Of a stretch of 53,191 nucleotides of DNA, positions 33,741 to 43,102 are shown in pieces. A program made the position numbers and the translations under genes. Position 1 is the stretch's first letter, and each line of letters opens with the position of its first letter. Source of the DNA: Motiliproteus sp041586615 (GTDB lineage Bacteria > Pseudomonadota > Gammaproteobacteria > Pseudomonadales > Balneatricaceae); the NCBI GenBank assembly GCA_041586615.1, contig JBFGZS010000032.1, positions 1 through 53,191 on the forward strand, written 5' to 3'. Under the pieces are notes generated by a model. That model did not search any database. It was not told the origin of the DNA and saw only the letters and a list, made by a program, of their open reading frames with translations.

Positions 33741-34628
33741 ATGACTCTACAGAAGGCACTCACCCCCAAAGAGATCATCAACGGCATCGACGACTTGCTG
33801 TCGCTCCCCGATGTCGTGTTGCGCGCCAACGAGCTACTGGGTTCTGACGTCTCTTCGGCGCAGGAGATAGGCGCCGTTATCAGCCTCGACCCTGGGCTAT
33901 CCGCACGCCTGCTCAAGCTCGTGAACAGCGCCTTTTATGGCTTCCCGGGCCAGATAGACACGATTTCCCGCGCAGTAACCATGATAGGCACCCATGAACT
34001 TCAGTCGCTGATTCTTGCCACAACCGCCACCAACACCTTCAATAACATTGCTGCCGAACACCTGGATATGAACTCTTTCTGGCACCGCAGTGTTTTTTGC
34101 GGATTATTGGCCAAGAAAATTTACTCGCGCAGCAACAAATCCAAAGGCGAAGCGTTGTTTCTGGTCGGCCTGCTACACGATATCGGCAAACTGATTCTCT
34201 TTGCTCAACGCCCCGTCGAAGCTGCCGCCATTATTAGCGATGCCGCAAAGAGCCAGCGCCCTCTGGCCGATATTGAGAACGAAATCTTAGGCTTCCCCAC
34301 CGCCCACCTCGGTGCAGAGCTGTTGCAGGCATGGCGACTCCCCGAACCATTGTGGATGGCTATTCGCCACCAGCACCAACCAACCCGTGCGCTGGCGTTT
34401 GAAAAAGAGGCCCGCGCACTCAATCTGGCTATCGCTATCAGCAACGCTTTTGAACCCAGCTTAAAGTCTCAACAGTCACCCGATGCCGACGCCATTGAGC
34501 TTGATCGGGAGAGTGTCGCCTACTTTAACCTTGACCAGGAAGCACTCAGCGATATGATCCTGGACGCGTCTCTGGAAAGTTTTGACACCCTAAACATCAT
34601 CAACCCAACCGCAACGACGATCTATTAA
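33741..34628 (+). CDS. HDOD-domain signalling protein
   Basis: 295 residues. The HDOD domain covers about 15-215 (LPDVVLRANELL, then SLDPGLSARLLKLVNSAFYGF and HDIGKLILFAQRP). HDOD proteins are non-catalytic relatives of HD-GYP phosphodiesterases and usually act as signalling adaptors in motility or stress. There is no second output domain; the last ~80 residues are unassigned. ATG 33741 is chosen because it opens the conserved region; AGGA lies 11 bp upstream and an in-frame upstream start would overlap lpxH. Target unknown. Confidence 0.88.
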   Translation: MTLQKALTPKEIINGIDDLLSLPDVVLRANELLGSDVSSAQEIGAVISLDPGLSARLLKLVNSAFYGFPGQIDTISRAVTMIGTHELQSLILATTATNTFNNIAAEHLDMNSFWHRSVFCGLLAKKIYSRSNKSKGEALFLVGLLHDIGKLILFAQRPVEAAAIISDAAKSQRPLADIENEILGFPTAHLGAELLQAWRLPEPLWMAIRHQHQPTRALAFEKEARALNLAIAISNAFEPSLKSQQSPDADAIELDRESVAYFNLDQEALSDMILDASLESFDTLNIINPTATTIY

Positions 34629-35028
34629 TAGCCATCGAGAAATCAGACGCGCCACAGGAAGCGCTGGCCCTGGGTCAACGAACAACGCCGGCATCAGTCC
34701 GCCGAAAAAAGCCGCCCGATGGCCCACCAATGCCTCCAGTCGCAAGAACCAGGCTGTTTTTTATACAACGACTGATGCCATTACGGCTACAACGACTTAC
34801 CTATCAAGGCCTTATAACTGTGGGGCATAACGGGTATAATAACAATAAATATACAACAAAAACAACAGCTAACAGCGTGTTAAGCAGAAAGTATTAGCCT
34901 CTGCATTGTCGACAATACTTAACTTCCCCCCCCCAATCCGCTAGAATCCGTTTCGTAAAATCACAAATCGCAAGGATCAGCAGCGGCAACACAGCCCGAT
35001 CCTATGCAGATAATGAGAGGGTCATTTC
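34629..35028. other. 400-bp regulatory region upstream of acnB
   Basis: No gene is seen. It contains a TATAAT (34835-34840) with a poor -35 (TTATAA at 34812-34817), a perfect 12-bp palindrome ATTGTCGACAAT (34905-34916), and AAGTATT (34889-34895) / AATACTT (34914-34920). A C9 run follows at about 34926. The palindrome has the TTGT-N2-ACAA form seen in GntR/FadR-type operators. The length suggests complex control of acnB. Confidence 0.5.
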
Positions 35029-37626
35029 GTGCTTGAAGCTTACCGTAAACACGTTGAAGAAAGAGCCGCAGAGGGCGTTCCTGCCAAGCCGCTAGACACC
35101 GAGCAAACTGCCGCACTGGTTGAATTACTCAAGAACCCACCTGCAGGCGAAGAAGCGTTTATCCTCGATCTGCTAACCAACCGCGTTCCTGCCGGTGTTG
35201 ACCAAGCCGCGTATGTTAAAGCGGGTTTCCTGGCCGCCGTTGCCAAGGGCGAAGCCTCTTCCCCCCTGATTTCTAAAGTCCACGCTGTTGAATTGCTGGG
35301 CACCATGCTGGGCGGTTATAACATCGCTCCGCTGGTAGATAGCCTGGATGATGCTGAGCTGGCACCTATTGCCGCGAAAGCACTCTCCCACACACTGCTG
35401 GTCTTTGATGCCTTCCATGATGTTAAAGAGAAGATGGATGCCGGCAACGCCTTTGCCAAGCAAATCATCGAGTCTTGGGCCGCGGCAGAATGGTTTACGT
35501 CCAAGCCAGCCCTGGCCGAAAAAATCACCCTGACCGTGTTCAAGGTTACCGGTGAAACCAACACCGACGATCTGTCTCCCGCTCCCGACGCATTTACCCG
35601 TCCCGACATCCCACTGCATGCCAACGCCATGCTGAAGATGGCCCGTGACGGCATCAACCCGGATGTACCGGGTAAAGTTGGCCCCATCAAACAGATTGCC
35701 GAACTTCAAGCTAAAGGCCATCAGCTGGCCTATGTTGGCGATGTAGTGGGTACGGGTTCGTCACGCAAGTCAGCGACCAACTCTGTGCTGTGGTTTATGG
35801 GCGACGATATCCCCAACATCCCGAACAAGCGCGCAGGCGGCTACTGCTTCGGCAACAAGATCGCACCGATCTTCTTCAACACCATGGAAGATGCCGGCGC
35901 CCTGCCCATCGAAATGGATGTTGCCAGCATGAACATGGGCGACGTGATTGAAGTTTACCCCTACAAGGGTGAAGTCAAGAATGCCGCTACCGGCGAAGTC
36001 ATCAGCACCTTCGAAATGAAAACGCCGGTTCTGTTTGATGAAGTCCAGGCTGGCGGTCGTATTCCGCTGATCATCGGACGCGGTCTAACGGCCAAAGCGC
36101 GCGAGGCGCTGGGTCTGCCGACGCTGGAACTGTTCAAGGTTCCGGTTAACCCTGTCGATACCGGCAAGGGCTATTCATTGGCGCAGAAGATGGTCGGAAA
36201 GGCCTGCGGCGTTGAAGGTATCCGCCCTGGCACATACTGTGAGCCGAAGATGACCACCGTCGGTTCTCAGGACACCACCGGGCCAATGACCCGTGACGAA
36301 CTGAAAGACCTGGCCTGCCTGGGCTTCTCTGCCGACCTGACCATGCAGTCATTCTGCCACACCGCGGCTTATCCCAAGCCCGTCGATGTTCAAACACACC
36401 ATACGCTACCCGACTTCATCATGAACCGTGGCGGCGTATCGCTGCGTCCCGGCGACGGTGTTATCCACTCCTGGTTGAACCGCATGCTGCTACCCGACAC
36501 CGTCGGTACCGGCGGCGATTCTCACACGCGCTTCCCCATCGGTATCTCCTTCCCTGCCGGTTCTGGCCTGGTCGCTTTCGCAGCAGCCACGGGTGTTATG
36601 CCGCTGGATATGCCCGAGTCTGTTTTGGTGCGTTTTAAAGGCGAAATGCAGCCTGGCATCACACTGCGCGATCTGGTTAACGCCATTCCCTTTGCCGCCA
36701 TCCAAAGCGGTGAACTGACCGTTGCCAAGAAGGGCAAGAAGAACATCTTCTCTGGCCGTATTCTGGAAATCGAAGGCCTGCCCGATCTGAAAGTCGAGCA
36801 AGCCTTCGAGCTGTCCGACTCTGCTGCCGAGCGTTCCGCTGCCGCGTGCTCCATCAAACTGAACGAAGCGCCTATCCGCGAGTACCTGAACTCCAACATC
36901 GTCATGTTGAAGTGGATGGTCTCCCAGGGTTACGGCGATGAGCGCACCATCAACCGTCGCGTTGCCGCGATGGAAGAGTGGTTGGCAAACCCTGTGCTGA
37001 TGGAAGGCGATGCCGATGCGGAATACGCCTCTGTTATCGAAATCGATCTGGCCACCATCAAAGAACCGCTGCTGGCTTGCCCGAACGATCCCGACGACGT
37101 TAAGACCCTGGCGGACGTTCAAGGCACTAAGATTGACGAAGTATTCATCGGCTCCTGCATGACCAATATCGGCCACTTCCGTGCTGCCGGCAAAGTTCTG
37201 GAGAAGGTCGGCACGCAGCTGCCAACACGCCTGTGGATGGCACCGCCAACCAAGATGGACCAGTTCCAGCTGACCGAAGAAGGCTACTACGGCATCTACG
37301 GCCGCGCGGGCGTTCGCACCGAGATGCCCGGTTGTTCCCTGTGTATGGGTAACCAGGCGCGGGTTGCCACAAACAGCACCGTGGTTTCGACGTCGACCCG
37401 TAACTTCCCGAACCGTCTGGGTGACAACGCGAATGTTTACCTGTCTTCGGCCGAACTGGCAGCCGTCGCTGCGGCCCTGGGCAAGATCCCAACCTTCGAG
37501 GAGTACATGGAATACGCGCAAGACATCAACACCATGGCTGATGATGTTTACCGTTACCTGAATTTCAACGAAATCGAAAGCTACCAGAAGGCAGCGGCGA
37601 CCGTTATACCAACGGTTTCTGCCTGA
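35029..37626 (+). CDS. acnB: Aconitate hydratase B
   Basis: 865 residues, the same length as E. coli AcnB. TCA-cycle isomerisation of citrate to isocitrate, probably also 2-methylaconitate hydration. The 4Fe-4S ligands C710 (GSCMTNIGHF), C769 and C772 (GCSLCMGN) fall at the same numbers as in E. coli. The N-terminal HEAT-like domain and swivelling domain (DDLSPAPDAFTRPDIPLHANAM) precede the catalytic domains, the AcnB order. Start GTG with GAGAGGG upstream. A clear terminator follows. AcnB apo-protein in E. coli binds mRNA; whether this one does is unknown. Confidence 0.98.
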   Translation: MLEAYRKHVEERAAEGVPAKPLDTEQTAALVELLKNPPAGEEAFILDLLTNRVPAGVDQAAYVKAGFLAAVAKGEASSPLISKVHAVELLGTMLGGYNIAPLVDSLDDAELAPIAAKALSHTLLVFDAFHDVKEKMDAGNAFAKQIIESWAAAEWFTSKPALAEKITLTVFKVTGETNTDDLSPAPDAFTRPDIPLHANAMLKMARDGINPDVPGKVGPIKQIAELQAKGHQLAYVGDVVGTGSSRKSATNSVLWFMGDDIPNIPNKRAGGYCFGNKIAPIFFNTMEDAGALPIEMDVASMNMGDVIEVYPYKGEVKNAATGEVISTFEMKTPVLFDEVQAGGRIPLIIGRGLTAKAREALGLPTLELFKVPVNPVDTGKGYSLAQKMVGKACGVEGIRPGTYCEPKMTTVGSQDTTGPMTRDELKDLACLGFSADLTMQSFCHTAAYPKPVDVQTHHTLPDFIMNRGGVSLRPGDGVIHSWLNRMLLPDTVGTGGDSHTRFPIGISFPAGSGLVAFAAATGVMPLDMPESVLVRFKGEMQPGITLRDLVNAIPFAAIQSGELTVAKKGKKNIFSGRILEIEGLPDLKVEQAFELSDSAAERSAAACSIKLNEAPIREYLNSNIVMLKWMVSQGYGDERTINRRVAAMEEWLANPVLMEGDADAEYASVIEIDLATIKEPLLACPNDPDDVKTLADVQGTKIDEVFIGSCMTNIGHFRAAGKVLEKVGTQLPTRLWMAPPTKMDQFQLTEEGYYGIYGRAGVRTEMPGCSLCMGNQARVATNSTVVSTSTRNFPNRLGDNANVYLSSAELAAVAAALGKIPTFEEYMEYAQDINTMADDVYRYLNFNEIESYQKAAATVIPTVSA

Positions 37627-37668
37627 TCCCTCGGGCACGTTAGCTAGATAACCGATTCAGGTGTTGAA

Positions 37669-37706
37669 AAAGCCTCGCAAGGCGACTTGCGGGGCTTTAT
37701 TTTTAT
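37669..37706 (+). terminator. Rho-independent terminator after acnB
   Basis: AAAGCCTCGCAA (37669-37680) / TTGCGGGGCTTT (37687-37698), 12-bp stem with one G-U pair and a 6-nt loop, followed by ATTTTT. Confidence 0.88.
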
Positions 37707-37834
37707 CGGGATGCCCCCAACCATATGTCATACGTTTTGTGCTGGCGTAGAAACCGTTATCATAGCGAGAACCACCCACTGATTAACCTATGGGCCACAC
37801 CTGAGCCCATAACTTCAGATCTTTAAGGCTAACC

Positions 37835-38230
37835 ATGACTGATACAATCAACCCCCTTGACCCCGCCCATTTCCCCAAGCCTTTTCTGGCCCTGGTCTCC
37901 AAGCTGGTCGTTGGAGAAAAACCCTGTCCGGTGCGCTTTATGTACAAAACCGTACCCGCAGACCTACGTGATACCGGATGGCGCATGTACAGCGGCTATG
38001 AAGACAACGACTTTCTCGCCGATAAAGCCAATATGATGCCCTACCCCATTGAAACACTGCTCAACGTCGATTCCACCCTGGAGAAACTGCTCGACGCGAA
38101 GCCCGGCACCGTTTGGGAACGCACGCCGAGCAACCCTTGGGAGGAGGTCCACGACTTTGAAATCCCAACAGAAGACGACGTAGAAACCCTAACCGTTCAA
38201 AGCGTTGACGAGCTGAAAGCCCCACGCTGA
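37835..38230 (+). CDS. DUF2185-type protein (Imm33-like)
   Basis: 131 residues. The segment CPVRFMYKTVPADLRDTGWRM, with YSGYEDNDFLADKANMMPYPIETLLNVD and PGTVWER, resembles DUF2185, a domain also found in Imm33-type immunity proteins. No toxin, VgrG, Rhs or other secretion-linked gene is adjacent, so an immunity role is not supported by context and a housekeeping function is equally possible. Cytoplasmic, acidic. The ribosome site is weak. It stands between the acnB terminator and zapE. Confidence 0.7.
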   Translation: MTDTINPLDPAHFPKPFLALVSKLVVGEKPCPVRFMYKTVPADLRDTGWRMYSGYEDNDFLADKANMMPYPIETLLNVDSTLEKLLDAKPGTVWERTPSNPWEEVHDFEIPTEDDVETLTVQSVDELKAPR

Positions 38231-38298
38231 GGATCAAGCATGACGTTTACGTCCAAAAACAGCACTCTCTGCCCATCGAACCAATACGGGCGGGGCGC

Positions 38299-39429
38299 AT
38301 GAGCCATAGCGACGTCATGACTCACTACCGGCAGAGGGTGGCGCAACAGGGCCTGGCTATCGACCCAGCCCAACAACAGGCCATCGAAAAGCTAGCGCCC
38401 TTCATCAATCAGAAGGGGCGCCAGACGGGCCGCGCGAAGCAAGGTATTTATCTCTGGGGGCCGGTCGGGCGCGGCAAAACATTACTGATGGACCTGTGCT
38501 TCGACACGGCCACCACCCCGAGAAAATTACGCCTGCACTTCCATCGGTTTATGCAACGCATCCACGCCGACATGGCCCGTCATTCAGGCACCTCTGACCC
38601 TCTAAGGCTTATCGCCCGCCAGATAGCGTCTGAAGCACAGCTACTCTGCTTCGATGAATTCTATGTGCTGGATATTGCCGATGCGATGATCCTGGGTAGA
38701 CTGCTACGCGTACTGTTCGAAGAAGGCACCCAGATCCTTATCACATCGAACACGCCACCGCCGGCACTGTACCAGGACGGGTTACAGCGACAGCGCTTCG
38801 AGTCCACCATCGCGCTGCTCGAACAACAGCTCGAGATTGTTTATCTCGATGGCGGGCAGGACCATCGTTTGCGCCATGCCTGCGGCAGCCAGCGTTTTAT
38901 GATCGCCGCTGCAGGCCAGCCCCCGCCCGACTTGGCAGATGCGTTCCAGCAGCTGACCCGGCACAATAGCTCCAACTCCGACGATCTTATCGTGTCGAAC
39001 CGAAAGCTGCCTTGCAACGGCCATAGCGATGGCATTGCCTGGTTTCGTTTCGAACACCTGTGCGAAGGCCCTCGCAGCCAACAGGACTATATTGCCCTCT
39101 CGCAACGCTTCCATACCGTCCTGGTCAGCCATATACCTCGTTTCGGGGATGACTCAGAAGCCCATTGGGTGGCACAGGGCACCGAGGACTGCCCGGCCAA
39201 CGCCACCAACCGGCGCCGCGTCACCTCGTCATCTGCCGACCCCATCAGACGCCTGATTGCCTTGGTTGACGAATTCTATGACCGCGGCGTCAAACTGATC
39301 CTCTCGCTGCAGGCACCGCTGGACGAGCTCTATTGCGAAGGCGCGCTCCGTGAGGCGTTTGAACGCACCCAGAGCCGTCTTTACGAGATGCAGACCGACA
39401 ACTACTGGAGTCGCCCCCACTGCCCCTAA
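38299..39429 (+). CDS. zapE: Cell division ATPase ZapE (AFG1-like)
   Basis: 376 residues, AFG1/ZapE family. Walker A GPVGRGKT (K60), Walker B LLCFDEFYVLDIADAM, LITSNTPP sensor and the family C-terminus LVDEFYDRGVKLILSLQAPLDELY. ZapE binds FtsZ and modulates Z-ring stability under stress in E. coli. Start ATG 38299; the first residues SHSDVMTHYRQRV fit the family. Preceded closely by the DUF2185 gene but with 68 bp between. Confidence 0.94.
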   Translation: MSHSDVMTHYRQRVAQQGLAIDPAQQQAIEKLAPFINQKGRQTGRAKQGIYLWGPVGRGKTLLMDLCFDTATTPRKLRLHFHRFMQRIHADMARHSGTSDPLRLIARQIASEAQLLCFDEFYVLDIADAMILGRLLRVLFEEGTQILITSNTPPPALYQDGLQRQRFESTIALLEQQLEIVYLDGGQDHRLRHACGSQRFMIAAAGQPPPDLADAFQQLTRHNSSNSDDLIVSNRKLPCNGHSDGIAWFRFEHLCEGPRSQQDYIALSQRFHTVLVSHIPRFGDDSEAHWVAQGTEDCPANATNRRRVTSSSADPIRRLIALVDEFYDRGVKLILSLQAPLDELYCEGALREAFERTQSRLYEMQTDNYWSRPHCP

Positions 39430-39666
39430 GCGGGTCAGGCACGCGATAACAAACACCTCGAGCTCCCGGTAAAAAAACGTTGCGCCCTATTGCCAGACAA
39501 CGCCTGCCCTGATAATTCGCCCTGATGGTTCGATAGCGGCGGAAAGAGATAAATACTCAGCTCGTCCTGCGTTTGTTATGAATATTTCGAGCCTTTCCTG
39601 GACGGTCACTAGGCTACAATTCGTTCAGGAAGAGATCACATTCGCTCGCAGCAAGAGGCCACCGGA

Positions 39667-40821
39667 ATGGCAAAGGGAAGGATTCTAATCGTCGAGGATG
39701 ATGCGCTTGTTGCACAAAGCCTTGAGATCAAGCTCACATCGCTAGGTTACGACGTGTGCGCCCAGGCACGCTCAGGGCCGGATGCCATCACCTTTAATCA
39801 ACAGCATCACCCCGACCTAATCTTGATGGATATCGTCCTCGAAGGCGATATGGACGGAATCGAAGCCACCGAAATTATCACGCAGGCATCGCATACCCCC
39901 GTGCTTTATCTGACGGCGTTCGACGACGAAGCATTCTTGGCGCGCGCGCAAATCACGCAACCTTATGGCTACTTGCTCAAGCCCTGCAGCGAACGCGATC
40001 TCGACGCCACCCTCACCATCGCCCTGTACCGGGCTGATATGCAGCGACAGCGCGAGGCCGTCTACCAACTTGAAAAGCAACTGCTCAAGCAGACCCGCTA
40101 CGCCGCGCTCGCGACCCTGACATCGTCCGTCACTGAACAGATCAACACCCCGCTCAATAGCAGTGTACTGCTGGTCAGCACTATTCGCGACCTGCTCAAC
40201 CAATATGCACCCCTACGCCTTGAAACAAGCACCAAGAATGATCTGTATGAATGCCTTAACCTGCTCGAGAGCAATATCCAGCGTGCTGCAGCCTTGGTGC
40301 ATGACTTTAAAGGCGTCGCGCTGGACCAGACGCACAAGCCGAAACGCACCATCTATTTGAAGGACTACCTGCAGTGCCTGGTTGATCTCAATGGCTCAGC
40401 ACTAAAACATAGCCAATACCGCGTCGACATTGTCTGTCCCGAAGGCCTCAGCCACAGCACACATCCAGATTTACTCGCGATGATACTGACCCATTTGCTA
40501 CGCAATTCTCTCATCCACGGCTTTAAAAATACCCGGCAAGGGCACATTTCAATTTGCGTACAAGACAATACCGATACCATCACTCTGGCCTACCAGGATA
40601 ACGGCTGCGGCATGACACCCGATCAGTGCGCGCACTATTTCCAGCCTCGCTGCGAATCCAACCGGACACCCCACTGCGCCGGTCTCGGTGGCCCTCTGAT
40701 TTATCAGATTACCACCCAGTTTTTAGGCGGCAAGATACAACTACATAGCCACAACGGCGAAGGCATTACCATCTCGATGCAACTGCCCCAGCTGGAAGCC
40801 CCGTCCCTTAACACCGCGTAA
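39667..40821 (+). CDS. Receiver domain fused to a degenerate histidine-kinase module
   Basis: 384 residues. Residues 1-125 are an intact receiver (acidic pocket E10 D11 D12, phosphoacceptor D55 in LILMDIVLEGD, YLTAF, LLKP). A helical linker leads to a dimerisation region ALATLTSSVTEQINTPLNSS. In kinases of the same style this reads VAHEINTPL, so the phosphoacceptor His is replaced by Glu. The ATPase domain keeps N-box LLRNSLIHGF and G1 YQDNGCGMTP; the G2 loop is unusual (CAGLGGPL). It probably cannot autophosphorylate in the ordinary way and may be an ATP-regulated adaptor or sequester a partner. No partner kinase is adjacent. The ribosome site is weak, with AGGCCACCGG before ATG. Confidence 0.85.
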   Translation: MAKGRILIVEDDALVAQSLEIKLTSLGYDVCAQARSGPDAITFNQQHHPDLILMDIVLEGDMDGIEATEIITQASHTPVLYLTAFDDEAFLARAQITQPYGYLLKPCSERDLDATLTIALYRADMQRQREAVYQLEKQLLKQTRYAALATLTSSVTEQINTPLNSSVLLVSTIRDLLNQYAPLRLETSTKNDLYECLNLLESNIQRAAALVHDFKGVALDQTHKPKRTIYLKDYLQCLVDLNGSALKHSQYRVDIVCPEGLSHSTHPDLLAMILTHLLRNSLIHGFKNTRQGHISICVQDNTDTITLAYQDNGCGMTPDQCAHYFQPRCESNRTPHCAGLGGPLIYQITTQFLGGKIQLHSHNGEGITISMQLPQLEAPSLNTA

Positions 40822-41182
40822 AAGCCTGCCGATACCGCTGCCCACAGCGTTGCTTCAGCACCCGTACCGCCGTGCCGTACCGAGCCCATAGCCGAAGTAA
40901 AAAAAGGCCGGATAGACTTAGGGACAATGGCAATTTAATCCGTTATTTGACATGATGTTGCGCGTTTTGATGATGTTGCACGTTTTGATGATGCGTGGGC
41001 CATATCCAAAGAGCGAGGCGCAAGGCCTCGCCATTGCACGACGCTCTCTGCCGCCGAATGAGGTGGTTTGGGGTATCGAATACACCGGACGGAATTCTGG
41101 GCAAAATTACGCACCGCCCTGTACTCCCACATGCGTTTCAAGACCGGCAATGCCTCTACTAACCCTGATGTAGGATCCACGA
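40822..41182. other. 361-bp region upstream of nhaB with an 18-bp tandem repeat
   Basis: ATGATGTTGCGCGTTTTG (40952-40969) is followed directly by ATGATGTTGCACGTTTTG (40970-40987) and a partial third unit ATGATGCGTGG. It could be read as short codons but sits in no credible gene. The nhaB promoter is not evident. Confidence 0.65.
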
Positions 41183-42685
41183 ATGACTGGAACGTACTCG
41201 CAAGCATTGATGCGGAATTTCCTGGGAAACTCTCCCGTCTGGTACAAGCAGGTGATCATCGCCTTTCTTGTACTTAACCCGATTTTGCTACTGATCGCCG
41301 GGCCTGTTTTTACGGGCTGGATGCTGATCTTTGAATTCATCTTCACCTTGGCGATGGCCCTCAAATGCTACCCGCTGCAACCCGGTGGCCTGCTGGCGAT
41401 TGAAGCCGTTGCGATCGGGCTCACTCACCCCGAGCAGATCTATCATGAAGTATCGGCGAACCTGCCGGTTATCCTGCTGCTGATGTTTATGGTGGCGGGT
41501 ATCTACTTCATGAAAGGGATGCTGCTGTACGTCTTCACCAAACTGCTGCTTAATGTGCGCGACAAGGTCAAGATTGCTCTGCTGTTCTCGTTCATGGGTG
41601 CCTTCCTTTCCGCCTTCCTCGACGCCCTGACAGTGACGGCGGTCCTGATCAGCGCCGGCGTCGGTTTTTACTCGGTCTACCACAAGGTCGCTTCCGGTAA
41701 AAAGTACAGCCACGACCACGATCACTCTACCGATGATGAACTGAAAGAGGAGCATCGCGAGGAACTGGACCAGTTCCGAGGCTTCCTACGCAGCCTGCTG
41801 ATGCACGGCGCTGTCGGTACGGCCCTGGGGGGCGTCTGCACCCTGGTGGGTGAGCCTCAGAATCTGCTTATCGGTGAAAAAATGGGCTGGAATTTCATCG
41901 AGTTCTTCCTAAATACGGCGCCGATATCCATGCCGGTACTGCTCTGTGGCCTGGCCACGGTGGTATTCCTGGAAAAGAAAAAGCTGTTCGGCTACGGGGA
42001 CCAGATCCCCGATAACGTCTTTAACATCCTGCAAGAGTTCGACAAGGCTCAGGATGCCAAGCGAACCAAGCGTGATAAAGCCTCCCTTTACGTCCAGCTT
42101 GCCGCGGCACTGTTTCTGATTATCGGCCTGGCCTTGCACCTGGCCGAGGTAGGCATTATCGGTCTGACCGTTATTGTGCTGGTAACCAGCTTTAACGGTA
42201 TCGTCGAAGAGCACCAGATCGGCAAGGCCTTCGAAGAAGCCCTGCCTTTTACCGCGCTGCTGGTTGTCTTCTTCTGCATTGTCTCGGTTATTCACGACCA
42301 GCACCTGTTCCAGCCGATTATCGAATCGGTACTGGCGATGGACATAGGCGTACAACCCGCCATGTTCTTTATCGCTAACGGCGTCTTATCGGCCATCAGC
42401 GATAACGTGTTCGTAGCAACGGTGTATATCAACGAAGTCTCTGCCGCCTTCGATGCCGGTACCATCACACGCGCGCACTACGAAAACCTGGCTATTGCCA
42501 TCAACACCGGCACCAACCTGCCCAGTGTTGCAACGCCTAACGGTCAGGCAGCCTTCCTATTCCTGCTGACGTCAGCCGTCGCGCCACTGGTTCGCCTTTC
42601 CTACATGAAGATGGTCGTCATGGCCCTGCCATACACGATCGTCCTGAGCGTGGTCGGACTGATGGCGGTTATGATCGCGCTGTAA
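41183..42685 (+). CDS. nhaB: Na+/H+ antiporter NhaB
   Basis: 500 residues, multi-pass inner-membrane protein (about 12 hydrophobic segments). Family features: NSPVWYKQVIIAFLVLNPIL, FMKGMLLYVFTKLLLNVRDK, the discontinuous-helix region AFLSAFLDALTVTAVLI and NLPSVATPNGQAAFLFLLTS near the C-terminus. Exchanges cytoplasmic Na+ for external H+. A His/Asp-rich cytoplasmic loop (HDHDHSTDDELKEEHREE) could sense metal or pH, but this is not established. AGGA precedes the ATG. Sodium export fits a saline habitat. Confidence 0.96.
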   Translation: MTGTYSQALMRNFLGNSPVWYKQVIIAFLVLNPILLLIAGPVFTGWMLIFEFIFTLAMALKCYPLQPGGLLAIEAVAIGLTHPEQIYHEVSANLPVILLLMFMVAGIYFMKGMLLYVFTKLLLNVRDKVKIALLFSFMGAFLSAFLDALTVTAVLISAGVGFYSVYHKVASGKKYSHDHDHSTDDELKEEHREELDQFRGFLRSLLMHGAVGTALGGVCTLVGEPQNLLIGEKMGWNFIEFFLNTAPISMPVLLCGLATVVFLEKKKLFGYGDQIPDNVFNILQEFDKAQDAKRTKRDKASLYVQLAAALFLIIGLALHLAEVGIIGLTVIVLVTSFNGIVEEHQIGKAFEEALPFTALLVVFFCIVSVIHDQHLFQPIIESVLAMDIGVQPAMFFIANGVLSAISDNVFVATVYINEVSAAFDAGTITRAHYENLAIAINTGTNLPSVATPNGQAAFLFLLTSAVAPLVRLSYMKMVVMALPYTIVLSVVGLMAVMIAL

Positions 42686-42703
42686 TAGCGATCAACCCCT
42701 CCT

Positions 42704-42730
42704 AAACCCTGCTTCGGCGGGGTTTTTTTT
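42704..42730 (+). terminator. Rho-independent terminator after nhaB
   Basis: ACCCTGC (42706-42712), TTCG tetraloop, GCGGGGT (42717-42723), then a T8 run. One G-U pair in the stem. Confidence 0.9.
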
Positions 42731-42931
42731 GGCTAAAAAACACCTTATAAACCGCGCGTGAATGGCGTCGCCTTATTCCCCTCAAACCAGAGGGTAAAAG
42801 AGGCTTGCAGAAGTCGGAAAACCTGGGCTATGCTGTCTTTCCGTTATCGCGAGTCCCGGCACTCCGTGAGCGGCCTGGGACATAAAAAAACGACTGACAT
42901 ACCAACAATAAAAACCCAAAGGAAACGACAG

Positions 42932-43102
42932 ATGCGGAACGAAGAACAGACTACAAGAGAGGTTCATCTGGATATCGATTACCTGCAGCTTTCTGTGACC
43001 CTGGAAGGCGAAACAGCTCAATTCGAAGATCCCAGATCGATGGATAGCTACCTCGACGAACTCTGGCAGCAACAGGCCAACCGCCCCTCTTACAAGGTTT
43101 AA
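42932..43102 (+). CDS. Small acidic protein of unknown function
   Basis: 56 residues from ATG 42932, which has AAAGGAAA 8 bp upstream; an in-frame start 58 codons earlier has no ribosome site and reads as non-coding. It is acidic and predicted mixed alpha/beta (HLDIDYLQLSVTLEGETAQFEDP, then MDSYLDELWQQQ). No family recognised. It stands alone and is followed by a hairpin ACGTAGGGTA/TACCCTACGT (43124-43154). Confidence 0.6.
   Translation: MRNEEQTTREVHLDIDYLQLSVTLEGETAQFEDPRSMDSYLDELWQQQANRPSYKV

Noticed and set aside
36490..37638. 382-codon open frame antisense to acnB
   Set aside because: It lies wholly within the strongly supported acnB gene, shows low-complexity composition expected from the complementary codons and matches no family.
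37835..38230. Toxin-immunity locus
   Set aside because: Only the immunity-like domain is present; neighbours are acnB and zapE.
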